This document shows positions 43,164 through 52,888 of a stretch of DNA of 64,000 nucleotides, piece by piece. This DNA comes from Providencia hangzhouensis (GTDB taxonomy: Bacteria > Pseudomonadota > Gammaproteobacteria > Enterobacterales > Enterobacteriaceae). A model generated the notes under the pieces. The model did no database searches and was not told the DNA's origin. It worked only from the letters and a program-made list of their open reading frames with translations. The DNA lies in assembly GCF_029193595.2 (NCBI RefSeq), contig NZ_CP135052.1, forward strand, positions 2,604,001 through 2,668,000, in the 5' to 3' direction. A program made the position numbers and the translations under genes. The stretch's first letter is position 1. Each line of letters begins with the position of its first letter.

Positions 43164-45287
43164 TTAAAATTTTACGGATGCTTGAACATAGTAAGTTCTT
43201 GGCTGCCCCACATAGATACCATAATTGTTATCCGTAGAACGTGTAAAATAAGTTTGATCAAAAAGATTTTTAATACCAGCAGATAGCGTTAAATCAGACA
43301 AACTTTTTCCAAAATGGTACTCGCCTCGTGCGTCCCACACCATATAACCGGGGATTGTTCCGTATCGGCCATCAGCACTTGGTTTTGTTACATAATGGCT
43401 TGATGTTCCTGGCGATTCTTGAGTAGATTGTGCATAAGTATTTAAGTTCCATATCCAATTACCAGTTTCATAACGGCTACCTGCGGTAAAGACTTGCCTT
43501 GAATAAAACGGTAAATCCTTATGAGCGAAATCCCCTTTTTTACTTACCGCTTTAGTGTAGGTATAAGTACTATACACACTTATACCATCCAATTTATCGC
43601 TCAGCTCAGACAGGTTATACCTTGCCGCCAATTCCACACCTTGATGAGTTGTGGCTCCCAGATTTGTCCAACCCGTTGTATTTTCAACGTAAAGTAGTTG
43701 GTCATCGAAATCGATATAAAATAATGTCGCTTCAAGAGATAGCGCAGTATTATCGTATTTAGTCCCTACTTCATAGTTATGTGCTTTTTCTGCACTTAAC
43801 CCATTTGCGGGTGAATTCCCTACCCCTTTCGTATTCAACTGAAAATACTGCAAACTGCCAAATGACGTACTCGCATTGGCAAATAGTTTCCATTCATCAT
43901 CAATGTGATAGATCACCGCTAGCGCAGGAAGCGGTTCGCTATATCGCTTACTTCTGTTTTGGTTTTTAAAACTGTCATTTAAATGAATATTAATGTTCTC
44001 ATAGCGGATCCCTGGGATCACCGTCCAATTACCAACATCAATGGTGTCATCAAGGTAAATAGCGTGGGCTTCTGTTCCACCTGATGTGTGTTGGTAATAA
44101 TCATTAGTACTCGGCCGCGAACTTTGAGTGCCGGCTTGGTACCAATTTGAACGGTAAGCTTTTTCGTCTGCGGTTTCATTTAAATAACGGTATCCCACCG
44201 TCACTTCATGTGAAATATCATTAAAACGGAATAATTGTGAATAACTCGGTTCAATTGCATACGCGGTATAGTGACGAGGGTAAGAAACTAACCGTCTTTC
44301 ATTCGCTTTATCTTTATGGTCACTTTCTATATAACTCCCCCGATAACTTTTACTAAACCATGTCATTAACTCAAATTGTTTATCATCTTCTTCATGTTTA
44401 TATTTCAATGACATGTCTTGTCGATTTCCTTCAAAACGGTCATAAGGCCGTGTTGATTGGAATGGGTCAGCGTTATATTGCGCTTGAGTTAGCCCACCTG
44501 GCATACCTGACATTGCATGATAATAATGAAAATTAGCCAGTAACTCGTCGTTATCGGTTATGGCATAACGTGTTTTTAAAATCAGGTCATCAATATCTGT
44601 ATTATCATTGCTTTTACGGTAGCCCTGCCCATGTAACCCTGAATACAGCAGTATCGCTCCCGCAGAGTCATCGGCTTTTGAGCCCCCCACGGACGCATCG
44701 ACTAGGGTTTTGAGCCCTCCTGTTTTAGCCCCTTGGGTTTGTAACGAAACACCACCAGAAAAGTCTTTCGGGATAGGTTTTGTCACAAAGTTAATGACGC
44801 CCCCCACATTTTGTGGCCCATAACGTACGGAAGCTCCTCCGCGGATCACATCAATAGATTCAATACTCCCTAGTGATAATGGCGACATCGACAGCTGAGG
44901 TTGGCCATAAGGAGCTGCCGCTAGTGGCATACCATCGAGTAAAATCGTTGAGCGGAGTGAAAGGCGTGAGGTTAACCCACGAACCCCAACATTCAAGGAA
45001 ACATCGCTCCCACCTGTCCCGTTACTTTCTCGTACCTGCACACCGGGTATCCCTTTCAATGCATCAGCAATGGTTTCACTGCCTGATTCTTTAATTTGTT
45101 GTTGCGTTTTTACCGTTCGAGCACCTGGGTGATTAAATACCACCTCACCATCTTCAGTATTTTCAAGCCAATTGCCTGTAACTGTAATCTGATCATTTTT
45201 TGGATTATCAACAGCAAATACATGATAAGGCGCTAATGCCGCTGAAATAGCTAATGATATGAATAGCTTGCTAGTTTTTAAATTCAT
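43164..45287 (-). CDS. TonB-dependent ferric siderophore receptor
   Basis: A 707-residue outer membrane receptor when started at ATG 45287 (MNLKTSKLF); a longer frame to 45347 would run over the Fur box. Signal peptide up to HVFAVDN. TonB box-like DQITVTG. Plug domain: GSETIADALKGIPGVQVRES, LRSTILLDGMPLA and RGGASVRYGPQNVGGVINFVTKPI, in FecA style. The barrel ends with the aromatic signature YYVQASVKF. Upstream lies a strong Fur site. Substrate probably a ferric siderophore or citrate; not resolved. Confidence 0.92.
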   Translation of the reverse strand: MNLKTSKLFISLAISAALAPYHVFAVDNPKNDQITVTGNWLENTEDGEVVFNHPGARTVKTQQQIKESGSETIADALKGIPGVQVRESNGTGGSDVSLNVGVRGLTSRLSLRSTILLDGMPLAAAPYGQPQLSMSPLSLGSIESIDVIRGGASVRYGPQNVGGVINFVTKPIPKDFSGGVSLQTQGAKTGGLKTLVDASVGGSKADDSAGAILLYSGLHGQGYRKSNDNTDIDDLILKTRYAITDNDELLANFHYYHAMSGMPGGLTQAQYNADPFQSTRPYDRFEGNRQDMSLKYKHEEDDKQFELMTWFSKSYRGSYIESDHKDKANERRLVSYPRHYTAYAIEPSYSQLFRFNDISHEVTVGYRYLNETADEKAYRSNWYQAGTQSSRPSTNDYYQHTSGGTEAHAIYLDDTIDVGNWTVIPGIRYENINIHLNDSFKNQNRSKRYSEPLPALAVIYHIDDEWKLFANASTSFGSLQYFQLNTKGVGNSPANGLSAEKAHNYEVGTKYDNTALSLEATLFYIDFDDQLLYVENTTGWTNLGATTHQGVELAARYNLSELSDKLDGISVYSTYTYTKAVSKKGDFAHKDLPFYSRQVFTAGSRYETGNWIWNLNTYAQSTQESPGTSSHYVTKPSADGRYGTIPGYMVWDARGEYHFGKSLSDLTLSAGIKNLFDQTYFTRSTDNNYGIYVGQPRTYYVQASVKF

Positions 45288-45317
45288 AAGGAATAAGCAA
45301 TAAAGGAGATTAAGAGA

Positions 45318-45341
45318 GATAATGATAATTATAATCATTAC
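45318..45341 (-). promoter_or_regulatory. Fur box of iron receptor operon
   Basis: GATAATGATAATTATAATCATTAC, very close to the Fur consensus GATAATGATAATCATTATC, about 30 bases before the receptor start codon. Confidence 0.85.
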
Positions 45342-45434
45342 AAACAATCAACTTAATTTACTATTTATTTTGAAATTATTCTGTTTTAATTCCTTATTAT
45401 ATAAAGGGTTATTGAGAGTGAAGAAAGCTAAAAA

Positions 45435-45459
45435 AACCGAAGGGAGATTCCCCTCGGTT
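45435..45459 (-). terminator. Rho-independent terminator of the DMSO reductase operon
   Basis: On the minus strand AACCGAGGGGAATCTCCCTT-type stem closes as AACCGA…TCGGTT and is followed by a run of seven T. A second hairpin AGAGGCAAA…TTTGCCTCT lies at 45487-45510, directly after dmsC. Confidence 0.85.
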
Positions 45460-45486
45460 CATATTATTGGTAAACATTATATAATT

Positions 45487-45510
45487 AGAGGCAAATATCA
45501 TTTTGCCTCT
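45487..45510 (-). terminator. Hairpin directly after dmsC
   Basis: AGAGGCAAA/TTTGCCTCT, nine perfect pairs, loop of six, eight bases after the dmsC stop; it lacks a T run and may act as RNA end protection before the true terminator. Confidence 0.55.
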
Positions 45511-45517
45511 AAAGGCA

Positions 45518-46372
45518 TTAACCACCCAGCGAGAAAAATACCACTCGGCCAACCCCCTCACCAACAAAAATACAGAGTGTTGCCAGTGACATAACAAATG
45601 TTGCATTTACATTGCGCCCATTTTTTTGGCACAGTAAACGGCCAACAAACAAGATTCCTAATGCAATAAGTATAACTCTAACAATGCTTAAGTTCACTAA
45701 ACCCTCAGGTAGTTCACGCGGCGTCATTCCCATATAAATAGGCTCCCCGATATTTCCGAGTAGAGATAATGTGCCCAGCAGCATAAGTAAGATCCCAATA
45801 ACACCAATACCAAGTGTAATTTTAACCACTCGCTTTAATTGCTCTTCTTTATCATTGCGACGTAAAGAACCTACCAGTAATAATGCCGCTATCACGCCAC
45901 CAACCAGTAATACCGCCCCAAAGAAACTGGCGTAGGTAAATAAGCCATTCCAGAGATTAAACAAGGTGTTAGCATACAATGCTGACATTGCGTACATATA
46001 GATAATACCTGCTAACGCACTAAGCAACAGTAGCAACGCGTTCGCTTTTTGTTTCAGCAATAGCAGCGCGACACTGAAAAATAATAGCGCCATATAAATT
46101 GCAGTCGCCCACACTTCGCGACTCATCCATGAGGTCGATACATGCAACATGGTATAAAACATGTGTAGCGGGTTACCCATATGAAATAATGAACCCAATA
46201 ACCCAACACAACCCAGAACAAAACTAGCTAGAATAGGCAGTTTAATAAACTGGACGCTTTGTAGGTTATTTCCGCCTTCAAGCACACGAAAATAGCATAC
46301 TAATGAAACTAACAAGCACCCCACAGAAGCTTGCATAAATAAGGTGAAAATCACCAACGGAAATTCATGCAT
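45518..46372 (-). CDS. dmsC: DMSO reductase membrane anchor subunit
   Basis: A 284-residue inner membrane protein with eight predicted hydrophobic segments; it anchors DmsAB and takes electrons from menaquinol. It starts MHEFPLVIFTLFMQASVGCLL, typical of DmsC, with SWMSREVWATAIYMALLF in the middle. Last gene of the five-gene operon, 11 bases after dmsB. Confidence 0.92.
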   Translation of the reverse strand: MHEFPLVIFTLFMQASVGCLLVSLVCYFRVLEGGNNLQSVQFIKLPILASFVLGCVGLLGSLFHMGNPLHMFYTMLHVSTSWMSREVWATAIYMALLFFSVALLLLKQKANALLLLLSALAGIIYMYAMSALYANTLFNLWNGLFTYASFFGAVLLVGGVIAALLLVGSLRRNDKEEQLKRVVKITLGIGVIGILLMLLGTLSLLGNIGEPIYMGMTPRELPEGLVNLSIVRVILIALGILFVGRLLCQKNGRNVNATFVMSLATLCIFVGEGVGRVVFFSLGG

Positions 46373-46383
46373 GATAATTCTCC

Positions 46384-46926
46384 TTATCCTTTTGTACCGA
46401 CAACTAGGTTCGGTTTGGTAATACTTGAGCTAGGTAGCCCGGCAATATCTGCATTCGAGCCATATTTTTTACGTAATTCGCTAATTAGACCGAACTCAAT
46501 CGCACGCATAGGGCAAGAATCAACACACATTGGATTTCCTCCTTTTTCACGGAGATCAAGACAAGTGTCGCACTTAGTCATCATTCCAATACTGGCATCA
46601 AACTGAGGTGCTTCATATGGACAAGCCCACGTACAATAGCGGCAACCCACACATTTATCATGGTCGACTAAGACAACGCCATCTTCCTCTCGTTTGTGCA
46701 TTGCGGTGGTAGGACAATGACTTACACATTGCGGATCATCACAATGGTTACAGGCAATAGACAAGTGCCAAGTCCGAGGACGTGGATACTCCCCCACTTC
46801 AATATCATACACACGGCGAAAGTTGCGCCCGACTTCAAGGTCATTTTTGTCTTTACATGCAACAACACAGGTCTTACAACCAATGCAAGTGGCAACATTA
46901 ATATAAAATCCGACTTGTTTATCCAT
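46384..46926 (-). CDS. dmsB: DMSO reductase iron-sulfur subunit
   Basis: A 180-residue ferredoxin-like electron transfer subunit carrying four [4Fe-4S] clusters. Four Cys groups are visible: ATCIGCKTCVVAC (C14, C17, C20, C24), CNHCDDPQCVSHCP, CVGCRYCTWACP and CDTC…CVDSCP. It passes electrons from DmsC to DmsA. No signal peptide is needed because it travels with DmsA. It sits 13 bases downstream of dmsA. Length is slightly below the E. coli protein (about 205). Confidence 0.94.
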   Translation of the reverse strand: MDKQVGFYINVATCIGCKTCVVACKDKNDLEVGRNFRRVYDIEVGEYPRPRTWHLSIACNHCDDPQCVSHCPTTAMHKREEDGVVLVDHDKCVGCRYCTWACPYEAPQFDASIGMMTKCDTCLDLREKGGNPMCVDSCPMRAIEFGLISELRKKYGSNADIAGLPSSSITKPNLVVGTKG

Positions 46927-46939
46927 TTCTTATTGCCCC

Positions 46940-49522
46940 CTAAAATATAATACGCTGTGGAATTGCTGCATCTGGAACTAACTGGTCACCATGCCATTTT
47001 TCGATATTACATAGCATCGTGTTCCACCCTGATGTACCAAGCCCTGTAGGGACTTGAATGGTTAGCGTATTGTCGGCCCCCGCCATATCTATCCCTGTTT
47101 TTTCGTCAACATTGGTCCAACTGCCATGGGGTAATGCGACCACGCCCGGCTTCATCGTTTGTGTCACCAATGCAGGACGAACAATCTTCCCTTGTGGGCT
47201 CGTTATCAACACAGTTTCACCGTGTTTAATACCTAAACGTTTCGCATCAGACGCATTGATATAAATTGGGCTTGGCCACTGCTCACGTAACCAAGGCACA
47301 TTATCAAGCGTGCTGTGAGAGCGGCGTAAATAGTGTGGATTATAGATTTGGAATGGGTAATCCCCTTTCTCCTTCTTCGAGAAATCGCTAAAGCTAGCCT
47401 CGTAACCACTTGCAGACGGAATATACTCAGGAATTGGTGGTAATTTAGTCCAGCCACACTCATCGGCTTTTTCGACTAATGTTTGGCAGTAAATTTCAAA
47501 TTTGCCACTTGGTGTTGGTCGTGGATTGGCCTGTGGGTCGCGAATGAAATCTTCATAGGCAATATAGCCATAGTTATCACCAGCCGTCCGTTTTACTTGG
47601 TATTTCCCAACAGTAAGAAATTCATTGAGGGTAATTCGCCCCTGTTGTGGCTTGCCTGTTACTTGCCATTCATCAATGTCCGCTTGAGTGATTGTGATTA
47701 ATGGTTCTGTTGTCTTACCATCTTCACCAATGATTGTTGCGCCATTGAGTTTATTGAAAAATTGTTGTTTTTCCGAAACAGGAAAAACTTCATCGACATT
47801 AATACCTAGACGCTTACCTATTTCTTTGGCGATCCATTGGTCACTTCTCGCTTCATAAAGTGGTGGCGTTACATTCACCGCAGCTATCATAACTTCACGG
47901 TTACTTGGATTTAATATGGTTCCTTCACGCTCCCATTCAGTCGTCACCGGTAAGACAATATCCGAATATTTGGCGCAAGTATGCGGAACATACGCTGCGG
48001 TCACAACCAATTCCACATCTTTACGGTAGGCCTCAACGCTTTGCGAAATATTGGCTCGTGTTTGTAACGTGGCATTGAATGGATGAATGATCATTTGGAT
48101 ATTTGCATCGACATCTCCCACACCACGTTGGCGGAATTTTTTCTCTAATAATGCACGGTTAAGCTCATTGTGATTGATTTTTAAACTGACTGGGTTTGGT
48201 ACTGAAGGTAGCCCACTTGCTCCCGCCATAACGAGCCGCGTGCCATTATTTCCAGCAGCGAAATGGCAACTAACTCCTGTCATCCGGCCAGGCCTTCCCA
48301 TATGGCCAGTCATAAAGCCTAAGGTTGAGAATGCTTGCACCCACCCTTCACCATTATGAATTCGAGCAGGTGCCCAACCTGTAAGCAATGCGACTCGGTT
48401 AGTGCCACCGATTTCACGTGCCAAAGTGCGAATATCACTCACTGACAGCCCACAAATATTAGAGGCCCACTCAGGTGTTTTTGGCTCTCCCGTATAGGTG
48501 CCTAATAGATAATCTTTGAAGTTCCCCTTCGGGTCTGCGCCTGCGGGCATATTACTTTCATCAAAACCAACTGTGCAACGGCGTAAAAAATTCCAATCAA
48601 TCAACGGACTGTCAGGGCTATCCATTTCTAATAGTGCGTACATAATACCCAGTGCTAATGCATGGTCAGTACCCGGATTGATGGGGTACCAATCTGCATC
48701 CATTAACTCTGCCGTCGTCGTATAACTTGGGTCAATGCTAATGAAGCGAGCCCCAGCTTTTTTTGCCTGATAATAATTATAGGTTGGGCTACCCGGGCTA
48801 CTCCACGCTGGGTTTGCCCCCCACATCACGATCAACTGGGAGTTACGCATATCAAAACGGTCATTGGTACCAAAGGTATAAAATCCTTCAAGTAATCCTA
48901 AATGGGCTGGTGTTTCAAACCATGCTCCCCACGAGGTTGTTCCCCAATCCCCAACAAAACCCCCCGCTTTGGCGTAAACGTTTTGGATATCAACACCGTT
49001 ACCACCCGTGATCCAAATAGACTCGTTACCATATTTTTCTTTAATACGTTTCGACTCTGATGCCACAATATCTAATGCTTCATCCCAACTGATGCGCACC
49101 CATTGGTCCCGTCCTCGTAAGCTTTTGTCCCCACCACCCGGGGCCCAGCCTTTACGCTTCATGGGGTATTTCAGACGATCCGCCCCAAAAACTTGTTTAC
49201 GTTGTGAACGACCACGTAAACAACCTCGCTGTTGTGGGAAATCAGGAGAATCTGCAACCACATCATCTGTTTTTTGTCTAACAACGACACCATCGACCAC
49301 CAATGCTTTATTAACACAGCGGCCACCACAGTTATGCCAACAGGCTACGGGTTTCCATTTCCCTTGAGTCACTGCATCAGTAGCTTGTGCAACCGCTTTT
49401 TCTTCCTCTGGTGTTGCCGCATATAATTGCTTACTCAGCGGTAACGTAGCCATTACTGATGCCGCTGATGTCCAAGCTATAAATGAACGGCGACTTAAGG
49501 CTATTTTCTGTCTTTCTGACAT
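46940..49522 (-). CDS. dmsA: DMSO reductase catalytic molybdenum subunit
   Basis: An 860-residue molybdopterin oxidoreductase that reduces dimethyl sulfoxide or related S-/N-oxides during anaerobic respiration. It has a Tat signal SRRSFIAWTSAASVMA at the N-terminus. A [4Fe-4S] site is formed by C61, C65 and C69 (CWHNCGGRC) and C101. Molybdopterin domain landmarks include WDEALDIVASE, TSWGAWFETP and the C-terminal VLPHGSWTN. GAGGTAAGAG precedes the ATG. The chaperone gene dmsD lies directly upstream in the same operon. DmsA, YnfE and TorZ-like paralogues are similar, so the exact substrate could differ. Confidence 0.94.
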   Translation of the reverse strand: MSERQKIALSRRSFIAWTSAASVMATLPLSKQLYAATPEEEKAVAQATDAVTQGKWKPVACWHNCGGRCVNKALVVDGVVVRQKTDDVVADSPDFPQQRGCLRGRSQRKQVFGADRLKYPMKRKGWAPGGGDKSLRGRDQWVRISWDEALDIVASESKRIKEKYGNESIWITGGNGVDIQNVYAKAGGFVGDWGTTSWGAWFETPAHLGLLEGFYTFGTNDRFDMRNSQLIVMWGANPAWSSPGSPTYNYYQAKKAGARFISIDPSYTTTAELMDADWYPINPGTDHALALGIMYALLEMDSPDSPLIDWNFLRRCTVGFDESNMPAGADPKGNFKDYLLGTYTGEPKTPEWASNICGLSVSDIRTLAREIGGTNRVALLTGWAPARIHNGEGWVQAFSTLGFMTGHMGRPGRMTGVSCHFAAGNNGTRLVMAGASGLPSVPNPVSLKINHNELNRALLEKKFRQRGVGDVDANIQMIIHPFNATLQTRANISQSVEAYRKDVELVVTAAYVPHTCAKYSDIVLPVTTEWEREGTILNPSNREVMIAAVNVTPPLYEARSDQWIAKEIGKRLGINVDEVFPVSEKQQFFNKLNGATIIGEDGKTTEPLITITQADIDEWQVTGKPQQGRITLNEFLTVGKYQVKRTAGDNYGYIAYEDFIRDPQANPRPTPSGKFEIYCQTLVEKADECGWTKLPPIPEYIPSASGYEASFSDFSKKEKGDYPFQIYNPHYLRRSHSTLDNVPWLREQWPSPIYINASDAKRLGIKHGETVLITSPQGKIVRPALVTQTMKPGVVALPHGSWTNVDEKTGIDMAGADNTLTIQVPTGLGTSGWNTMLCNIEKWHGDQLVPDAAIPQRIIF

Positions 49523-49551
49523 TGCTCTTACCTCTTCATTTTGTTTTATTA

Positions 49552-50241
49552 TTATAAATTGACTAATTCATTGATTTTTTTAATATCATTGCGTAAAAAA
49601 AGTTCAAGTAATGAACTTAATTGACGATAAAATACGGTTTCTGCATGGTTATACATTGAACGGCAAAATGGCGTAATAAAAGCCAATAAATGGGTATTCA
49701 GGAATGTCGCAGACCCGAGTAATAATGCGTTTACTTTAGTCCAATCAACGTTTTCAGTTTCGCTATCAATAACTTCAGTAATACGCAGACTTAAATGCCA
49801 CATAAAATCTAACTCATAACCAATATGGTCAGCGGCTTCCATATCACCTTCTGGCAAGTGAACGCCATACTGTTCATAAAAAGACTTCACTGCTAAGGTA
49901 CTTTCTTGAAATAACAATTTGTCACGAGAAACATACGTTGATTCCCATGGCGCTGCCGGCGGGGCTTCTGGGCCAATAAATAAGCGAGTAAAATCCCAAT
50001 GCAAATTTTCGAAATCTTCGGTATTGGCTTGTATCCGCCTATTGTTTAAGTCTTTATGCATCTCATTTATCGCATTTTTCATTGCAGGTAATGCTTCATC
50101 ACAGGGGAATAACAACAACCCTGAATCACTTAAATAACTTAATAATTCTGGCGTCGGCTCTTCCATAAACAAGCGCCGTAATACGTCATAAGCAAATTGA
50201 CGCGCATAAAGAAAATCTAAAATTTGGTCATCATTGGTCAT
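49552..50241 (-). CDS. dmsD: Tat proofreading chaperone of DMSO reductase (TorD/DmsD family)
   Basis: A 229-residue all-helical chaperone that binds the DmsA signal peptide until the cofactor is inserted. Typical family segments: FLYARQFAYDVLRRLFMEEPTPELL, TRLFIGPEAPPAAPWESTYVS and the DHIGYELDFMWHL helix. It is located between the radical SAM gene and dmsA, with 10 and 29 base gaps. In E. coli dmsD is elsewhere (with ynf), so having it in the dms operon before dmsA is the arrangement of Pasteurellaceae and other genera. Confidence 0.88.
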   Translation of the reverse strand: MTNDDQILDFLYARQFAYDVLRRLFMEEPTPELLSYLSDSGLLLFPCDEALPAMKNAINEMHKDLNNRRIQANTEDFENLHWDFTRLFIGPEAPPAAPWESTYVSRDKLLFQESTLAVKSFYEQYGVHLPEGDMEAADHIGYELDFMWHLSLRITEVIDSETENVDWTKVNALLLGSATFLNTHLLAFITPFCRSMYNHAETVFYRQLSSLLELFLRNDIKKINELVNL

Positions 50242-50251
50242 AAATGTTTCC

Positions 50252-51595
50252 CTACAGGTCAGTCAATAAAAATTCAGTGGGTGTGGTGAGTTCAACTCGC
50301 ACTTCTTTAATTAAAGGATTGCCCTGTTCATCGGGCTCAATAATGTGGGAAGTCAATGCAATAGGTAGTTTGGCTAGCGGGGTTAATAAGCAAATTGCTT
50401 CAGGATTAAACTGCAAAAATCCATGCAACAATTCTTGATGATAAGAAACGCCTGCGTTTTTCAATAAAACCGCCACTTTTTCACAATCGTCACCAAAAAC
50501 TTTGGCGCTTTTAAAAAAATAATCCCGAGAGGAAAAAATATAATGCTTTCCTATTATTTGTTCATTGTGCTCAAAAAAAGCATTGCTTTGGTACACTTGC
50601 CCAGTATGCTTATTTTCTAAAGAGCAGTAGTGCACTCCAATAGATAACTGATTTTCTAGTGCAAATTTAAGAACACGGAGGCAGGCTAGTTCACTCTGTG
50701 CGACAGCTAATCCACCTGCATACCAATAGTTGTAATACACCTCATAAGGTGGGTTTTTAAGCATGAACCCGCGAGTTTGATAAGCCTCGCTATTTGTTAG
50801 TGGAAAGCAAAACTCTAATAAATTGATACCATCAATACCAATATCATCAAGCTGAGTAAGTAATTGATACATCTGCGGTTCTGTACCGGGGATCACGGGC
50901 ATTTCCACCATTACAGCAGGAAAAATTTCGCGAGCTAAAGTAATGCGATGTAAAACTTTAGTAATTCGTTCTTTAGGATCATCAATTTTGATACTAAAGC
51001 GGATTTCTTGTAGACCAGCTTTAGCTAGAGCTAATGCCGTATTACGGTCTAATGGATCACCTGCTGTATATAAACGGCTATGAGCCAGAGGTAATTTCTG
51101 TTGGACTGCTTGGAAAAACGCAATGCTTTCTTGGCGAAAAAGTAGAGGTTCCCCTCCTGTTAGTGCGATATGGGTAAGTGGATAACCTTGTTTTGCTATC
51201 GCATCAACTTCACTAATAGCATCGCGCATTTCCTCTTGAAATTCATGATAGTTTTCTTGATTTGGATTAAAACAAAAGTAACAATCGCGGTGGCATTTTA
51301 AGGATAAAAATGTCGTGTGACTCCCTTCCCCTGTACGGCATTGTACACAAGCACTTGATAGCCAATTACAATGTATACTCTTTCCACTATTCGCAAAAAT
51401 TGCGCCTTTACTTTTTATATCTAGTTTGAGTTGTTCAATCTCATGTTGCTGTGCAAAAGGGTCTTCAAAATTAAGTCCATATTCGATAATTGCCTGCTGT
51501 GTTTGCTGTTCAATATCCAAATAGCGAATAGCATAACGCTTAAACTTTTGGTTATTTACTGTAGAGATTGTTCTATCTGTAATAGGATAGATCAT
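50252..51595 (-). CDS. Radical SAM protein, first gene of the DMSO reductase operon
   Basis: A 447-residue radical SAM enzyme. The cluster motif is CHRDCYFC (C101, C105, C108), with the SAM-binding LTGGEPL downstream. An additional Cys group CNWLSSACVQC precedes it at 76-86, and C-terminal Cys residues occur at YCSLENK and DDCEKV. It ends 11 bases before dmsD, so it is transcribed with the reductase genes. The reaction is unknown; a role in maturing or repairing the reductase or its substrate, or in making a thioether or modified cofactor, would fit the context. This is inference from gene order. Confidence 0.8.
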   Translation of the reverse strand: MIYPITDRTISTVNNQKFKRYAIRYLDIEQQTQQAIIEYGLNFEDPFAQQHEIEQLKLDIKSKGAIFANSGKSIHCNWLSSACVQCRTGEGSHTTFLSLKCHRDCYFCFNPNQENYHEFQEEMRDAISEVDAIAKQGYPLTHIALTGGEPLLFRQESIAFFQAVQQKLPLAHSRLYTAGDPLDRNTALALAKAGLQEIRFSIKIDDPKERITKVLHRITLAREIFPAVMVEMPVIPGTEPQMYQLLTQLDDIGIDGINLLEFCFPLTNSEAYQTRGFMLKNPPYEVYYNYWYAGGLAVAQSELACLRVLKFALENQLSIGVHYCSLENKHTGQVYQSNAFFEHNEQIIGKHYIFSSRDYFFKSAKVFGDDCEKVAVLLKNAGVSYHQELLHGFLQFNPEAICLLTPLAKLPIALTSHIIEPDEQGNPLIKEVRVELTTPTEFLLTDL

Positions 51596-52253
51596 AAATT
51601 TACCTTCAATTTATGAGCAAATAGTTCCTATTATTCGTTGAATTTTCAATTGGACTCAGATCGCAAATAATCAATTAATAGACGGGTATGACAATACCTG
51701 TGACAATTAGAAAAATGCTTATAAAGACTCACATCATTACCGATTAAATTGAAAATATTTTTTAAATAGGAAATATTCGCATTATTTTATTTTGATTTAG
51801 TATTAATGGCAGTATAAGTTAGTGGCATTATATGATGTTGCGCAAGATCAAAAAAACTTTCCTTTCATTATTTATATATCAACCAATTAGCTGATACTGC
51901 CAGCATAGCCAAATTATTACTCAGCAACGTTCTCATTATATGAGAATAATCTCATCAAATAAGTCGCTATATAAAAACTAAATAGCCAATTAGACAACAC
52001 TTAAAAATAAAATAAAACTAACCTGTTAACATTAAAATAATCATAATAATATTTCAATTTGTAAAATTAAAATTCAAAAAATGTTCATCTATTCATTTTT
52101 TTATTATTATTTATTTTTATCTTATAAAAATAAATCTCCCCAACAAATAAAGCATAGTGACTATTTATCCTTTTTATCATATTTAATTTATATAATTAAA
52201 ATTAATCGTTAAGCATTTTCAATTTGTCACTATCGTTCTATTAGCTATTATCA
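51596..52253. other. Gene-free upstream region of the DMSO reductase operon
   Basis: About 660 AT-rich bases between the first gene of the dms operon and lrp-like gene. No ORF or RNA gene could be supported. The FNR-like site at 51838-51851 is the only regulatory element I can point to. Confidence 0.5.
51838..51851. promoter_or_regulatory. FNR-like site TTGCGCAAGATCAA
   Basis: Matches TTGATnnnnATCAA at eight of ten defined positions, about 240 bases before the operon start codon. Anaerobic control of DMSO reductase by FNR is established in E. coli; the site here is a candidate. Confidence 0.4.
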
Positions 52254-52733
52254 TCAAAGTGGTAAAGCATAAGTAACCTTAACCGTTTCCATTGGTACCT
52301 CCGTCTTAATACTTTGAATACTACTAATTTGTGTTAAATGATCCGCATGGAAACGACGATATGAAGCTAAGTCTTCCGTCACAATACGGATCAGTGCATC
52401 ACATTCCCCAGCCATTAGATGGCATTCGACGACTTCAGGCATCTGTTTAATGTCTTCAACGAATTGGTTGATGGTTTTAGCATCCTGTGTTTTAAACCAA
52501 ATACGAGCAAATAAAGAAAGGCCAGCTCCAATTTTACTGCCATCCAACACCGCTACATAACGTTTGATAACCCCAGCCTCTTCAAGTAATTTCACGCGAC
52601 GTAGGCAAGGTGACGGGGAAAGCCCCACTTCTTTAGCTAATTCAATATTCTGAATTTTTCCATCTCTTTGTAATACTTGTAAGATATGCCTATCAATGGC
52701 ATCCAGTTTTAGTCTACTTTCCTTCATTGGCAT
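52254..52733 (-). CDS. Lrp/AsnC family transcriptional regulator
   Basis: A 159-residue regulator with N-terminal HTH (LDAIDRHILQVLQRDGK, IELAKEVGLSPSPCLRRVKLLEEAGVI) and a RAM/AsnC ligand-binding domain (MPEVVECHLMAGECDALIRIVTEDL). A second ATG at 52727 is better spaced from GAGG than the first. It is divergent from a LysE-type exporter gene with 155 bases between, so it probably controls amino acid export. Confidence 0.93.
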   Translation of the reverse strand: MPMKESRLKLDAIDRHILQVLQRDGKIQNIELAKEVGLSPSPCLRRVKLLEEAGVIKRYVAVLDGSKIGAGLSLFARIWFKTQDAKTINQFVEDIKQMPEVVECHLMAGECDALIRIVTEDLASYRRFHADHLTQISSIQSIKTEVPMETVKVTYALPL

Positions 52734-52888
52734 TCCACCTCAATTTTATATTAATTAATGATATTAAATACCAATTTTTGTTTGTTTTAAAGCAATAAAA
52801 AAATCCAATATCATTGGATTATCGCTATAATTTTATCGCTACTGGCCAGTTGCGTGAAAATAACAATGAACAATAATGAGGAATTGAA

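Noticed and set aside
45288..45347. Longer N-terminus for the iron receptor
   Set aside because: It would read through the Fur box and places a hydrophobic stretch before the real signal peptide.
51596..52253. Small RNA gene upstream of the DMSO reductase operon
   Set aside because: AT-rich with only weak hairpins and no terminator-like T run that I could support.
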